The notes: generated from the letters alone by a model not told the origin. Counted from the first letter of the stretch, positions 15,914 through 25,844 are shown. The stretch is DNA of 64,000 nt from Rhodobacteraceae bacterium HIMB11 (GCA_000472185.1 AVDB01000001.1:372001-436000); one strand, 5' to 3'. Program-made: numbers and translations.

Positions 15914-17542
15914 ATGAAAATTGATAAAATTAACAGAATTTTTGAGGGTCGTACAGTTGACTTGTTCGACGGTGAATTGATTACAATTGAAACGGTCGCA
16001 CGTTACAAGCCAATTAAAAGTAACTTATTTTCGAGTAGATCGATTAATAAATTTGATAATAAAGCTTTATCAGTGAAACACCTTACCATGGCATCGTCAG
16101 CTGCAATGAGCAACGCGGATGTTTGCATGCTCGACGGGGCGGCAATCAAAACACTTGCCGTTAGATATCCGAGTGATGCGCAGTATGTAGTGGCTCGACT
16201 GGCCCTTCGTTCAAGCTGGTTTTTAGGCTTACCAGGGTTATTGCGCAGATTAGCTCTTGGGCGTGTAAAATTGGGCGGTCTGCTGGTTCTGAAAGAGACG
16301 CAGCGAAAACGTAGTTTTTGGCTAATAATTAAGCGTACGAAAACAACTACCCCAAGTAATCGTCTGTTACTTCCTAAAAGTATTGGGGTTGAGGCGTTCC
16401 TTTCATGGTTGAGGGCTGAACAAATTAATTATGTTGTACCGCGTTTTTTTGAACAACTACCAAAGTTGCATCGTGACGGGGGAGACCTTGATCTTTTAGT
16501 TGCGGATGAACACGCTGACAAAGTCATAGCTAGAATAAAATCATACGAAAGTGTTTTAACCGATCGTTTGTCGGACTCCATTCCGATTGGCATGCACAGT
16601 ATTTCCTTGGCGGCAGGAATCCCATATTATCCGCCGCAATTGGCTATTGGAGTGCTAGAACGTTCCGTCGAGGGGCCTGCAGGCTCTCGTGTGCCAATGC
16701 CAATTGATGAGCTGCATATGCTTATCTACCATGCACTTTATCACAGTAAAAGCTATTCGTCTGGCATACCCAGTGCTCATAACGGTAAAATGGAAAATCC
16801 ACCAGAAAATGACTATTTTGGAATTATCACAAAGAAAGCGGAAAAACTTTGTCTCAATGTGGGTGGGACTATGGAGGAATTAGACCATTATATGGCGCAA
16901 GCCGGATGGCAACCTAAGCGTGATACTCTTCAAAAAATAAGTGAAAGAAATGCTTGGGTTCGCGATCACTTCTTCGGTGATCAACCGCCAAAATTTACTG
17001 GTTTGACGGTGTTTATTTTAAAGGAAGAAGCAGTCTCTAATGGACTTACAGAAAAAGTGGTGGAAACAATGTCGCTCAGTGGTGTCAAAATCATTGATGT
17101 TTTGCAGCTTACAGTCGAGCAAAAAGAGCGGGCTATTCGGGAAATTCGAGGAGGTAATTGGACTGGTCCTGGGCGAAAAACAGAAGGCCTGTTTCCTGCA
17201 GCATTTATAATCGGCGTAGATCCGAATTGCGTTGGCCTAAAGTCGAAGTACGCCTATGAGTATGAGCGCTTCTGGTCTAAAAGGCATAAAAGTAAAGTTC
17301 GTGAGAAATTTGATGTTGACGGTGCTGCGAGTATTGTTCATGCCGCTGACAATACGTTTGAAGCAATTGAATATCTTGAGGCATGCATTGAGAAAAGTCT
17401 AAAAGAAAAGCTTTTCGTTAAGATAGATCAAGCGGTGTCAAGTGTTCGTTTCGCCCAAGCAAAACGCGCCGTTTCGTATAATTATTTGTCACATCTGGTG
17501 AAATTCAGATTGCGAGATTACGCAACGAAGGTTTTATCATGA
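15914..17542 (+). CDS. nucleotidyltransferase-like / NDK-like fusion protein, paralogue 1
   Basis: 542 aa of three parts. Residues 1-150 are of unknown type. Residues about 155-270 hold a nucleotidyltransferase-fold signature, LHRDGGDLDLLVADE near 188, with a DxD metal pair, then YHALYHSKSYSSGIP. Residues about 365-490 look like nucleoside diphosphate kinase: TVFILKEEAVSNGL matches the NDK start (ALIKPDAV..GL) with the ATP-site Lys near 372. VREKFD plus IVHAADNTFEAIEYLE match the NDK tail (IRGDFG...HGSDS.ESA..EI) with the catalytic His near 475. This fusion is my reading and not a named family. It is followed with a 4-base overlap by a full-length paralogue. Confidence 0.7.
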   Translation: MKIDKINRIFEGRTVDLFDGELITIETVARYKPIKSNLFSSRSINKFDNKALSVKHLTMASSAAMSNADVCMLDGAAIKTLAVRYPSDAQYVVARLALRSSWFLGLPGLLRRLALGRVKLGGLLVLKETQRKRSFWLIIKRTKTTTPSNRLLLPKSIGVEAFLSWLRAEQINYVVPRFFEQLPKLHRDGGDLDLLVADEHADKVIARIKSYESVLTDRLSDSIPIGMHSISLAAGIPYYPPQLAIGVLERSVEGPAGSRVPMPIDELHMLIYHALYHSKSYSSGIPSAHNGKMENPPENDYFGIITKKAEKLCLNVGGTMEELDHYMAQAGWQPKRDTLQKISERNAWVRDHFFGDQPPKFTGLTVFILKEEAVSNGLTEKVVETMSLSGVKIIDVLQLTVEQKERAIREIRGGNWTGPGRKTEGLFPAAFIIGVDPNCVGLKSKYAYEYERFWSKRHKSKVREKFDVDGAASIVHAADNTFEAIEYLEACIEKSLKEKLFVKIDQAVSSVRFAQAKRAVSYNYLSHLVKFRLRDYATKVLS

Positions 17543-19158
17543 TTAAAATTGACAAATTATTAAAAGACCAAACGATAGAATTATTTGATGGTTCTGAGGA
17601 CCTAGCAACTGATTTGGTGCCGTTCGCCACAAATAAAGCCACAGCATTTTTCCGCCAACGGCCTGCGATCGCAATCTCAGGTATTAAGTTTGCTGAGTAT
17701 TCAGCAATTCTCGAAGCGGCTGATTGCATGGCAAGCGTCTGCATGCTGAACGATCGTGCCATAAAAGTACTGGTGGCAATGTATCCCAGTGCTCCAAAGT
17801 ATGTCTTGGTTCGCTTGGCGCCAAGGCTTGCTTGGTTATTGGGCTGTTTTGGTTTATTGCGGCGGATTATCCAAGGACTAGTGAAAGTTGAAGGTATTGC
17901 AGCTTTACCCAAATGTGGTGGAAGAGGTAAAACATTATGGCTGGTATTGGAGCAGTCCGGAACAGATGTGCATCAAATCCCGGTCATTCCAAAGTCTTTA
18001 GGTATCCAATCATTTCTGTCGTGGCTAAAGCTTGAAAAGATTAATTATATTGTATTGCGTTTCTTTGAAGTACTTCCCGATTTACACCGTCAGGCAGGGG
18101 ATTTGGACTTGTTAATTTCAGACCAGGATCGACCTCGCGTTTTAAAATACTTAAGATCAGTTAGTAGTCAAATGGGCGAGGATGCAGGCGATATCCGGGT
18201 TGGTCTCCATTCAGTTTCAGGTGAGCCAGGCATGATACCCTACTATCCGCCACCGCTAGCGCGGGAAATGTTGTCACGAGCCGTAACGGGTCCAGCAAAT
18301 GCATCAATTCCTGCTCCAAAAGACGCCCTGCTTGCAATGATGTACCATGTTTTATATCACAGCAAGAAGGGCTATTCATCAGGAATCCCCAGTAATCTTT
18401 CGAAACATACAGATCGGCATCCCGAAAATGACTACGCCGAATTAATAAACAGCATGGCCTCCAAATTAGACCTGGATGTTGGACGCACTATGGAAGACAT
18501 GGACAACTTTTTAGCAAGTGAGGGCTGGCGTCCTAAAATTGATACGCTAGCAAAAATAGCAGAGACGAATGCATGGGTACGTGACAGATTTTTTTCTAGT
18601 ACAAAAAGTCATGCGGAAGGCTTAGCGGTATTCGTTTTGCGAGAGTGGGTCGTTCGCGCTAATTTAGTGGATAACTTCATCTCTGAAATTACTGCTTCAG
18701 GCTTTGTCGTAATACGGCGCAAAACTCTAAACAATATCGAGAAAAAGTATGTGAGTGATCACCTGAGAGGCGGAACGTGGGGCGCTGATGATGATGGAAA
18801 TACTGAACTTTGGCAGCCTTCTGAAGTGTTAGTACTGATAGATCCAGAATGTGCAAGTTTGCCATCAACCTACGCTGCTGGCTTTGAACATTTTCGAATT
18901 CGCAAGTTGAAAGAGCGTCTACGTGAAAAGTTCGATAATTTACGCAGTTCAGTACATTCAACCGATAATTCCATTGAGTCATGGGAATATATTGAAACTT
19001 GTTATCCTGATGACATTAAAATTATCAAACATGAAATTGCAACTTATTCAAAACGATCGATTGTTTCCCTCTTAAAGCAGCTGCTCAACCCAAATTACGT
19101 AAAACACTCTCTGAAGCATTCACTTAGAAGTTTTTTAATTCGGAATTTTTTAACATAG
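17539..19158 (+). CDS. nucleotidyltransferase-like / NDK-like fusion protein, paralogue 2
   Basis: 539 aa, clearly homologous over its whole length to the preceding gene and overlapping it by ATGA, so the pair is a tandem duplication under joint translation. The nucleotidyltransferase motif is LHRQAGDLDLLISD (near 187). The NDK-like part begins LAVFVLREWVVRANL (near 360), where the NDK ATP-site Lys is replaced by Arg, and ends VREKF-like LREKFD then SVHSTDNSIESWEYIE, keeping the candidate phospho-His. Loss of the Lys in one copy suggests that the two paralogues have diverged in role, perhaps as a heterodimer with one altered kinase site (inference). Confidence 0.68.
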   Translation: MIKIDKLLKDQTIELFDGSEDLATDLVPFATNKATAFFRQRPAIAISGIKFAEYSAILEAADCMASVCMLNDRAIKVLVAMYPSAPKYVLVRLAPRLAWLLGCFGLLRRIIQGLVKVEGIAALPKCGGRGKTLWLVLEQSGTDVHQIPVIPKSLGIQSFLSWLKLEKINYIVLRFFEVLPDLHRQAGDLDLLISDQDRPRVLKYLRSVSSQMGEDAGDIRVGLHSVSGEPGMIPYYPPPLAREMLSRAVTGPANASIPAPKDALLAMMYHVLYHSKKGYSSGIPSNLSKHTDRHPENDYAELINSMASKLDLDVGRTMEDMDNFLASEGWRPKIDTLAKIAETNAWVRDRFFSSTKSHAEGLAVFVLREWVVRANLVDNFISEITASGFVVIRRKTLNNIEKKYVSDHLRGGTWGADDDGNTELWQPSEVLVLIDPECASLPSTYAAGFEHFRIRKLKERLREKFDNLRSSVHSTDNSIESWEYIETCYPDDIKIIKHEIATYSKRSIVSLLKQLLNPNYVKHSLKHSLRSFLIRNFLT

Positions 19159-19169
19159 TTAAAGTAAAC

Positions 19170-19862
19170 ATGCGAGGATCACCGTATATCGAAATTATTG
19201 GGTTAGCTGGTTCAGGTAAAACTACACTTCGATATCAACTAATAAACGAGGCGAGTAAAGTAGGCCATAGTTATAGATATAGACAGCCGCTCGGATCCAA
19301 TTTTTTAAAGCGTATTCAGATTATTATAAAGTCTCTCAGAATTCTGTTTTCAGACCTAAGCATTCTAAAGTGGATCACCGCGCGGCCATCAGGTCCTTAC
19401 TCGAAAACTCCATACGCCAAAAAGATTACCAAAAGTCTGAAGTTTCGTGTCATCATAGAGAGCGTTATCGTTCGCAATATGCTATCTGAAGATCCAATAA
19501 CGCTTGTAAATGACGAAGGTATAATTGGTAAAGCTGTGGTTTTATCTCTGCTTCTTGAGAAAGACCTGAGAGATCTCTGCACTTTTTTAAATATTTTACT
19601 TCCAACCGACATGCAGATTTTCTTTGTGGAAATTGAGGTGGAAAAAGCGATCAGCCAGATGAATAATCGTGAGGTATCACTTCCTTTTTGGGACGAAATG
19701 GATGAGCAGCTTAAAGAAAAATTATTTGATAGCTGTAATGCTCGGTACCTTGATTTAATCCAATCTTTATCAAGTCAAAACGGATTGTCATATTTTGTAA
19801 TAACTAATAATGGTTCAGTAAAAGAACTTTCTGCAAGCATTATTGAGCATATAAGTAATTAG
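19170..19862 (+). CDS. P-loop kinase-like protein 1
   Basis: 230 aa. Walker A IIGLAGSGKTTLRYQL is at residues 9-24. A conserved acidic segment LVNDEGIIGKA is near 112, in the place of the DR/DE motif of thymidylate-kinase-like enzymes. A lid-like ISQMNNREVSLPFWDEM is near 166. The substrate is unknown; small-molecule or lipid-linked sugar kinases of this build are common in glycan loci. It begins 12 bases after the fusion-protein gene and ends before a convergent methyltransferase gene. Confidence 0.72.
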   Translation: MRGSPYIEIIGLAGSGKTTLRYQLINEASKVGHSYRYRQPLGSNFLKRIQIIIKSLRILFSDLSILKWITARPSGPYSKTPYAKKITKSLKFRVIIESVIVRNMLSEDPITLVNDEGIIGKAVVLSLLLEKDLRDLCTFLNILLPTDMQIFFVEIEVEKAISQMNNREVSLPFWDEMDEQLKEKLFDSCNARYLDLIQSLSSQNGLSYFVITNNGSVKELSASIIEHISN

Positions 19863-19944
19863 AAACTAAATTAGAAGTCATATAACTTATAGAAAATATA
19901 TAATGTGTTTAACGCCCGAAACTGAGAGCAGATCACGGCCACAT

Positions 19945-20685
19945 TTATTTCGTAGCAATTAACATGATGAATGGTGACGAAAGACGACATTTGATTGGTA
20001 TTCGTCTACCTAAAAATGCGAGGGGACGTAGCATATTAAATATAATTTTCTGAAAGGTGGACGGTTTATCGTTTTCCCACCAAAAATCAAATACACCTCC
20101 GGTATACTCCAGACAACTTATGCTCAACTTATGTCGTTGCGCAGTGTCATAAAAATACTTTAGGTTCATAATTTTGGTATTATGCCGCTCCAAATTTTGT
20201 CTATCTAAAAGATAGTGTAGCCAGAATTGTAGTCCCGAAAAATTTGGTATTTCTAGGATAAGTGTTCCTCCGGGTCTTAGCGCTTCAATGTGTTTATCAA
20301 CAATAGGACCTACATCTAGAAAATGTTCAATAAAACCAAAAGAGCAAGTTAAGTCATAGAGCCTAGGTGGTGTCCATCGTAGGAAATCTTCTTCGTAAAT
20401 AGTTGCATTCTCGATTCCAAATTTTCGTAAGGTGTTGGTGGTTGTGTGCGTTGCCCCTTCCACATAGTCTATACCTTCTACATTGAAACCAAAATCTTTT
20501 CCTAGGTGTCCGAGAAAAATACCTGGCACGCATCCTATTTCTAAAGCATATTTTTCATCATTACCTGGCATAATATGTTCGTTAAATTGCCTTCTGAATG
20601 GGTTATTGTCGTAGGTCATATCCAATTTATTGGATTTTTTCCAACTTTGCTCCCAATACTCTTTATTAGCTAATTCATTATTCAT
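19945..20685 (-). CDS. class I SAM-dependent methyltransferase
   Basis: 246 aa from the ATG at 20685, which overlaps the upstream glycosyltransferase stop as ATGA; an upstream in-frame Met would add 15 residues but sits inside that gene. SAM motif I is YALEIGCVPGIFLGHLGKDF near residue 48, followed by acidic VEGIDYVEGA (motif II) and the motif IV region LTCSFGFIEHFLD, as in methyltransferase type 11/23. LRPGGTLILEIPNF is the usual post-III strand. Probably methylates a sugar or terminal group of the glycan (inference from context). Confidence 0.85.
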   Translation of the reverse strand: MNNELANKEYWEQSWKKSNKLDMTYDNNPFRRQFNEHIMPGNDEKYALEIGCVPGIFLGHLGKDFGFNVEGIDYVEGATHTTTNTLRKFGIENATIYEEDFLRWTPPRLYDLTCSFGFIEHFLDVGPIVDKHIEALRPGGTLILEIPNFSGLQFWLHYLLDRQNLERHNTKIMNLKYFYDTAQRHKLSISCLEYTGGVFDFWWENDKPSTFQKIIFNMLRPLAFLGRRIPIKCRLSSPFIMLIATK

Positions 20686-21824
20686 TGTACTGACTTCAGC
20701 TCTGTTATTTTTTTGTTCAGCTTTAGGCATGTTATATATTGATCAGTCGCATAAGACACATAATACTTTAGGAGAAATACATTTGGATTATTCAATTTAT
20801 TATCATTTAAATTTAGGCTCTTTAACATAGCAGATGCGAGTGCCTTGGCATTTGATGGTGGCACTAGAAACCCGAGGCGACCGTCTTCAAGAATTTCCCT
20901 CGGGCCGCTTCGGACATCAGTGCTGACGGTGCGACAGCCCAGCGCCAGCGCTTCTACTAGGACTGTTGGCAGACCTTCACGGGTAGATGAAAGTACGAGT
21001 ACATTCGCTTCGCGGAAAAGTGGATAAGGGTTTGTAACATGGCCTAATAGTGCAATTCGTTCAGTTAATCCTAAGAGTTTAATTAATTTCAATATATTTG
21101 CTCGCTCGGGCCCATCTCCAACTATAAGTAGACGTGAAGGTTTAAGTTTTAAACTTTCTGCAAAAGCCTTAATGAGCGTTGGTATGTCTTTCTCTTTAGA
21201 CAGACGTCCTACTGACAAAAAAATTTTTTCATCAATTTTACTGAAAGGATGGGGGCACTCTTTTTTACTGGCCTTAAAAAGGCTGTCGTCAATTATAGGA
21301 TTATAAATTGTTTTTACACTATTTTCAGCCAACAAAGCATATTTTTCCACCTGTCGTGCGGCATCATTTGAAACGGCAATCACTATATCAGAAAAGCGAT
21401 ATAAGATTGCGATGCAATAGCGTGCGATTATCTTTTTTTTCCAGGTCAACGTCTCCAACCCATTTTCTAGGGAGGTATGTTCGGCAATTATCACCCGCGA
21501 ACTCACGCGACTAATGACTTTAGCGAGTATGGTGACGCAATTTAAATGGAAGGATGCAGATATAATGTTGGCAGGTTTTCGACTTTTAAGCATTTTTGAA
21601 AGTTTGAAAAGGGCTGAACTTGCGCTGGTACCGGGAACGGAACGTATTAATATCTCTGTGCTTACAGTTGTTTGATCGCTATCATCGAGTACCCATAGCT
21701 CTACTGAAAGACCGCGATCAAACATCGTTTCCGCAAGTTTTATAGTCACTTTACCTAGCCCACCTGAAAGGGTAGGGCTCAAAAACACGACGTCTGCAGG
21801 GTATTGTGTGAAAGTGTTCGACAT
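20682..21824 (-). CDS. GT4 family glycosyltransferase
   Basis: 380 aa GT-B enzyme. The N-terminal acceptor domain begins ADVVFLSPTLSGGLGKVTIK, with the Gly-rich loop of GT4. The donor domain has EKIFLSVGRLSKEKDIPTLI near residue 205 and the EX7E-type stretch SSTREGLPTVLVEALALGCR near 293 with both Glu. Nucleotide-sugar donor unknown. Coupled by ATGA to the downstream methyltransferase. Confidence 0.92.
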   Translation of the reverse strand: MSNTFTQYPADVVFLSPTLSGGLGKVTIKLAETMFDRGLSVELWVLDDSDQTTVSTEILIRSVPGTSASSALFKLSKMLKSRKPANIISASFHLNCVTILAKVISRVSSRVIIAEHTSLENGLETLTWKKKIIARYCIAILYRFSDIVIAVSNDAARQVEKYALLAENSVKTIYNPIIDDSLFKASKKECPHPFSKIDEKIFLSVGRLSKEKDIPTLIKAFAESLKLKPSRLLIVGDGPERANILKLIKLLGLTERIALLGHVTNPYPLFREANVLVLSSTREGLPTVLVEALALGCRTVSTDVRSGPREILEDGRLGFLVPPSNAKALASAMLKSLNLNDNKLNNPNVFLLKYYVSYATDQYITCLKLNKKITELKSVQ

Positions 21825-21851
21825 TGACTTCTACAGTATGGAATATAAGGT

Positions 21852-22550
21852 ATGCCACTCATGAAATCCAATAGCAAGCTGTACATAGAGTTTGTTGGTC
21901 AGCATACTGCCGGTAAAACCACGGTTATCCATGATATTGTGGATCGTGACCTATTAGAACCAATAAAAGCAATTTATCCACAGAAAATCAAACGCTCACG
22001 CTATGACTTAGTATTCAGTATGCCACGTTTATTTTTCTTCCACATTTTTGATCTTTTATTCCTTTTTCAGTTTTTCAAACGAAACGTGAAATGTAATTGG
22101 ATAAATTATCATTCGGCCGGAAGGCACATGTGGAAAATGATATTTTTACACCCTTACTTTTCAAAGTTCGATTTTGACGTTTGGATGAAGGATGACTTAT
22201 TACACCTGTTACCGCGGCTGGAGTTGAAGCATGGCGTTGATACTTATGATGTATTTAACGAATTTTTTAATCGTTTTTCACATTGGTACAGCGGGCTAGT
22301 GTTCATAGACCTACCTTATGAAGACATGAACGCGCGTTTTAATGAGCGCTTCAAAAACCGTCCGCATCAAAGGCGTAAAAATAGGTCCAGAGTGTATGAG
22401 CGTGCGTATGTTCAAAATAAAGTTCTTAAGCATGTTTTGCTCCAACAAAATAAAGTACGCGTTCTTGTTTTGGATGGAAAATCAGAAGTTGCAATAAAAT
22501 CGGTACAAGTTGTCAAATTCATTGAGGAGTTATTGTATGAAAAAAAGTAA
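21852..22550 (+). CDS. P-loop kinase-like protein 2
   Basis: 232 aa. Walker A is FVGQHTAGKTTVIHDI near residue 14-30. A hydrophobic, aromatic segment (FFFHIFDLLFLFQFFKR) follows, which may contact a membrane or lipid. VWMKDDLLHLLPRLE near 115 occupies the DE/DR position, and a very Arg-rich lid (RFNERFKNRPHQRRKNRSRV) lies near 160. Such a basic lid suits phosphoryl-donor binding. It overlaps the next kinase gene by 14 bases. Substrate unknown. Confidence 0.68.
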   Translation: MPLMKSNSKLYIEFVGQHTAGKTTVIHDIVDRDLLEPIKAIYPQKIKRSRYDLVFSMPRLFFFHIFDLLFLFQFFKRNVKCNWINYHSAGRHMWKMIFLHPYFSKFDFDVWMKDDLLHLLPRLELKHGVDTYDVFNEFFNRFSHWYSGLVFIDLPYEDMNARFNERFKNRPHQRRKNRSRVYERAYVQNKVLKHVLLQQNKVRVLVLDGKSEVAIKSVQVVKFIEELLYEKK

Positions 22551-23214
22551 TACTTTTGTTACATTTATAGGATCCCGCGGCTCCGGAAAGACAACAGTAG
22601 CAGATGAGTTAGCAAAAAATTTATCTAATTTAGGCTCAAATGTGTTGCGGCAGCATCAGGGCCTTTCCGATGGAAAAAGTTTTAGAGGCATTTCGAAGGC
22701 GATTATGCTTTGGCGATACTTTGATTTGGAGATCATCAAAAAAATAGGTTTTTGTGGCCGCGCACGTCGCACAATACCGAGCCTGTATCGATTATATCTG
22801 CCATTAGCATTCTCAAAAGATCTTACGGACTTAAATTTACATGGAGATGTTCTTATCTACGACTCAAATTTTTTACGTGGTATGATTCAAGCTTTTGTGA
22901 GCCAAGAAATACAACTAGCGGAAATTAGAAATTTTTATGAAGAGAAAATTTTATCAAAGATCGACCAGTTGATTATTGTTGTGATAGCTACCGACCCTAA
23001 GATAGCTGTGGAAAGATGGCTGGCTCGTGACTCAGTTAAAATTTGTGATCAGAAATTCGACGAAGAGATCTCTGTTAGAGAGCAGCTCCAAGGTAATATT
23101 CAAGTTGTAGTGCAAGATTTATCGCAGTGTTTAAAGGTGGAAGTAATTGAGCTAAGGGGTGAAAATTCGCCTAGTGATAATGCAAAGCAAATAGTCAATC
23201 ATTTAACAAATTAG
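22537..23214 (+). CDS. P-loop kinase-like protein 3 (thymidylate-kinase-like)
   Basis: 225 aa from the ATG at 22537, chosen because GAGGAG precedes it by a normal distance; an upstream in-frame start at 22510 would lie deeper inside the previous gene. Walker A is FIGSRGSGKTTVADELAKNL. VLIYDSNFLRGM near 105 is in the DR-motif position, and the lid segment is ERWLARDSVKICDQ near 160. It is closest in build to dTMP-kinase-like proteins, but with no evident thymidine site, so the substrate is unknown. Confidence 0.72.
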   Translation: MKKSNTFVTFIGSRGSGKTTVADELAKNLSNLGSNVLRQHQGLSDGKSFRGISKAIMLWRYFDLEIIKKIGFCGRARRTIPSLYRLYLPLAFSKDLTDLNLHGDVLIYDSNFLRGMIQAFVSQEIQLAEIRNFYEEKILSKIDQLIIVVIATDPKIAVERWLARDSVKICDQKFDEEISVREQLQGNIQVVVQDLSQCLKVEVIELRGENSPSDNAKQIVNHLTN

Positions 23215-23232
23215 ATTTGCTGTATTAGTCAT

Positions 23233-24483
23233 CTACGATCTTAAGAAGTAATATAAAAGTAATATAGATCGTATCAGGGCTTCAGAAATCATAGACAATA
23301 CAACGCCCCACAGCCCAAAGGATGGTATTAATAATAATGCGACACCTATTCTAGTAGCGGGTGGTATAATAGAAATCACGTAAAGAGCCTGGGTTGCCTT
23401 AATGGTTGTTAAATACGTCTTAATTGGTAGAAGTGCTCCGAATAAAGGAATGCAAGCAAACGCAATAGAGTATGGTATCGCGTCTAGATATGTAGGAAAA
23501 AACCAGCTGAAGATTATCGGGGCGATCAGAATATAGCCAAAACATATGAAGGCAATAACACCAAAATACTTCATCAATTTTGGTAATAGCGTTGCCTTGA
23601 TAACCTTTGGATCTTTTGTGCCAAATTTTGCAAAGGCTAGCGTTGGGATCGTATTTAAATTTGAAGTAATATTTTGAGGTACTGTTTGGGCAATATAGAA
23701 TAGTGCTAAAGCCTCGGCACCTATAACATTCCAAATTAATATTTTATCCAATTGCCCAGCAAATAAACCTAAGGCTGTCATAATACTGAGGTGTTTAGCA
23801 TAAGTCTTCAGCTTTGGGTCTTTGGGGTTACCTTTTGAAGAATGCTCTTTCAAGACTTTAACATGAAAAATGAGGTTTGGCATCACTGTCCCCAGAAGAG
23901 TTGCGGCTAGAATGACCCAAGCAAATTTTGGGGCAAGTAGTACAACACCTATCGTAACAAGTAGTCCAATTAAACGCGTCGTTACTGCATAAATCGTGTT
24001 TTGCCTTAGTGATTTTATTGCTATGAGGAATTCCCCATATCCGGTCGCAGCATTGTATATGGGAACGATTAGTGCAATAATCACAAATCCAAGAGAGAGT
24101 TCATATTTCCCTGTGAAAAAATAGTAACTGGCAACTAATATTGATATCGCCGCACTAAGCAGTCCCCACCGAAACATTGACCAAAACGCAATGTGAAGAT
24201 TACCAGTGTAACCCTTCGGGACGGACTCTCTCAACGCAGTTCGCATGCCTGGTAAAGCAATAACACACACCAATGTAAAGCCTGTCATAAGAAAACGATA
24301 TTCGCCTAATGTTTCTGGTGTCAGCTTGTTTGCAAGAATATAGAGCAAGACAAAACCAGACAACGACGCAATAATTTGGGTCAGGGTTAGCCATGAGGCC
24401 CCTTGAACTAGGTACACCATATCAGTTTTTGTGTAACGTTCAGACCAGCGAAGGAAAGATATAAAATTTTTATATAACTTCAT
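23233..24483 (-). CDS. polysaccharide flippase (Wzx/MVF superfamily)
   Basis: 416 aa with about 12 transmembrane segments. The N-terminal GASWLTLTQIIASLSGFVLL followed by LANKLTPETLGEYRFL is the typical Wzx/PST start (helix 1, then the (L/P)xxFGxY-like turn). It should flip undecaprenyl-linked repeat units across the inner membrane. It is convergent with the kinase gene (18-base gap). Its presence alongside an ABC exporter at 42-43.7 kb is noted separately. Confidence 0.88.
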   Translation of the reverse strand: MKLYKNFISFLRWSERYTKTDMVYLVQGASWLTLTQIIASLSGFVLLYILANKLTPETLGEYRFLMTGFTLVCVIALPGMRTALRESVPKGYTGNLHIAFWSMFRWGLLSAAISILVASYYFFTGKYELSLGFVIIALIVPIYNAATGYGEFLIAIKSLRQNTIYAVTTRLIGLLVTIGVVLLAPKFAWVILAATLLGTVMPNLIFHVKVLKEHSSKGNPKDPKLKTYAKHLSIMTALGLFAGQLDKILIWNVIGAEALALFYIAQTVPQNITSNLNTIPTLAFAKFGTKDPKVIKATLLPKLMKYFGVIAFICFGYILIAPIIFSWFFPTYLDAIPYSIAFACIPLFGALLPIKTYLTTIKATQALYVISIIPPATRIGVALLLIPSFGLWGVVLSMISEALIRSILLLYYFLRS

Positions 24484-24584
24484 GGCTTACTGACATTTCT
24501 TATTCCATAATTTTTGCATACAGTGTAGGAACGCCGCTTAAAACGGTTTATGTACAAACAAACCAAGATTAGTCGCAAATTAAC

Positions 24585-25709
24585 ATGAATGATAACAAAG
24601 CCAAGATACTGTTTGTACCTTACAAATTACATTTCCGGTATTTTTTGTTCTCCCTTGCCAAGAGAAACCAAGTTACTGTGTTGCTGCCACCGGAAAAACA
24701 CCTGCCAAAAAACACTGAACTTAAGGGTGTACGTATAAGCTATAAGCAATTTTTAATCGATAAAGTTAAATTTTTCTTTGGAAGGGAACTTCGCACGCAG
24801 AAGTATATTAAGAATTTTGGAAATATAGTTAATGCTCAAAATCCTAATGTTTTGATCTCTTGCGAGTTCTATCATTGGTATACTTTACAAGGTTTGTTTT
24901 ATAAAAAACACAGACCGAACGTGAAATTTTTAGTTGTGTCTGAGACTAAAGAGTGGCCAATAAATTTTGTTGCGCGCCAAATAAAAAAGTTAATGTTTCT
25001 TTACTTTAAATTGAACAGTAAGCATGTCGACGCAATGTTAGTTTACACTGAGCAGGCATATAATTTTTTGGCTAAACATATGCCAAGTAAAACTATTATT
25101 TTGGTTCCCGCACCGATTGATACTACATTGTTTACTGATGAAAGTGAGCATGAATTTTATCAGAATAAAACTTTGAAAATTTTATTCAACGCAAGGTATT
25201 CCCCCTACAAACGTCACAAAGACGTGTTCATTGCGGTCTCTAATTTGTTGAAGGCAGGATATAAGATTAAGGTCACGTGTATAAGCCGTGACAACAAAAA
25301 CCTTGATGAAATTGTTCAGCTGTCTCACAAGACTGGTATACACGAAAGTGTGGAGTTTCAAAATGCTAGAGACTTGGAAGAAATACCAGCCCTTTACCGA
25401 GCACACGATCTTCTAATCTTGCCGAGTTATAATGAAGCAATTGGAATGGTTGTTCCAGAGGCTATGTCTTGCGGAAGAGCAACTATAACAAGCGATACGG
25501 TAGGAGCAAATGTCTACGTCAAAGAAGGTGTGACCGGTCTGATTTATAAAACTTTTGACATAACTGCATTGACTGAAACGATAGAAAAATGTTGCGATGC
25601 AAATTTACTTGCACAAATGGGAAGTATGGCTCGACAACATATACTTGAGGATTTTTCGGCTGATCGTGTCGTATTAGCACTAGAAAATTTCATTGGAGAC
25701 GAAAATTAA
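24585..25709 (+). CDS. GT4 family glycosyltransferase
   Basis: 374 aa GT-B protein. The N-terminus lacks the usual GG loop but has the alternating acceptor-domain fold. The donor domain has KTLKILFNARYSPYKRHKDV near residue 200 and the EX7E motif LPSYNEAIGMVVPEAMSCGR near 280, then SDTVGANVYVKEGVTGLI. Highly AT-rich. The donor is not predictable. Confidence 0.9.
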   Translation: MNDNKAKILFVPYKLHFRYFLFSLAKRNQVTVLLPPEKHLPKNTELKGVRISYKQFLIDKVKFFFGRELRTQKYIKNFGNIVNAQNPNVLISCEFYHWYTLQGLFYKKHRPNVKFLVVSETKEWPINFVARQIKKLMFLYFKLNSKHVDAMLVYTEQAYNFLAKHMPSKTIILVPAPIDTTLFTDESEHEFYQNKTLKILFNARYSPYKRHKDVFIAVSNLLKAGYKIKVTCISRDNKNLDEIVQLSHKTGIHESVEFQNARDLEEIPALYRAHDLLILPSYNEAIGMVVPEAMSCGRATITSDTVGANVYVKEGVTGLIYKTFDITALTETIEKCCDANLLAQMGSMARQHILEDFSADRVVLALENFIGDEN

Positions 25710-25844
25710 TAAAATGCGGTAAACCCGCGGTCTAATGAAAATCACAATCACAAGAACTGCTTCGTTTGAATTGACGACTTTGACGAAGACCTGAAATCAT
25801 ATAAGTCTGGGCCTTGGATATAAATTTGGGATAATTAAAAAAGT

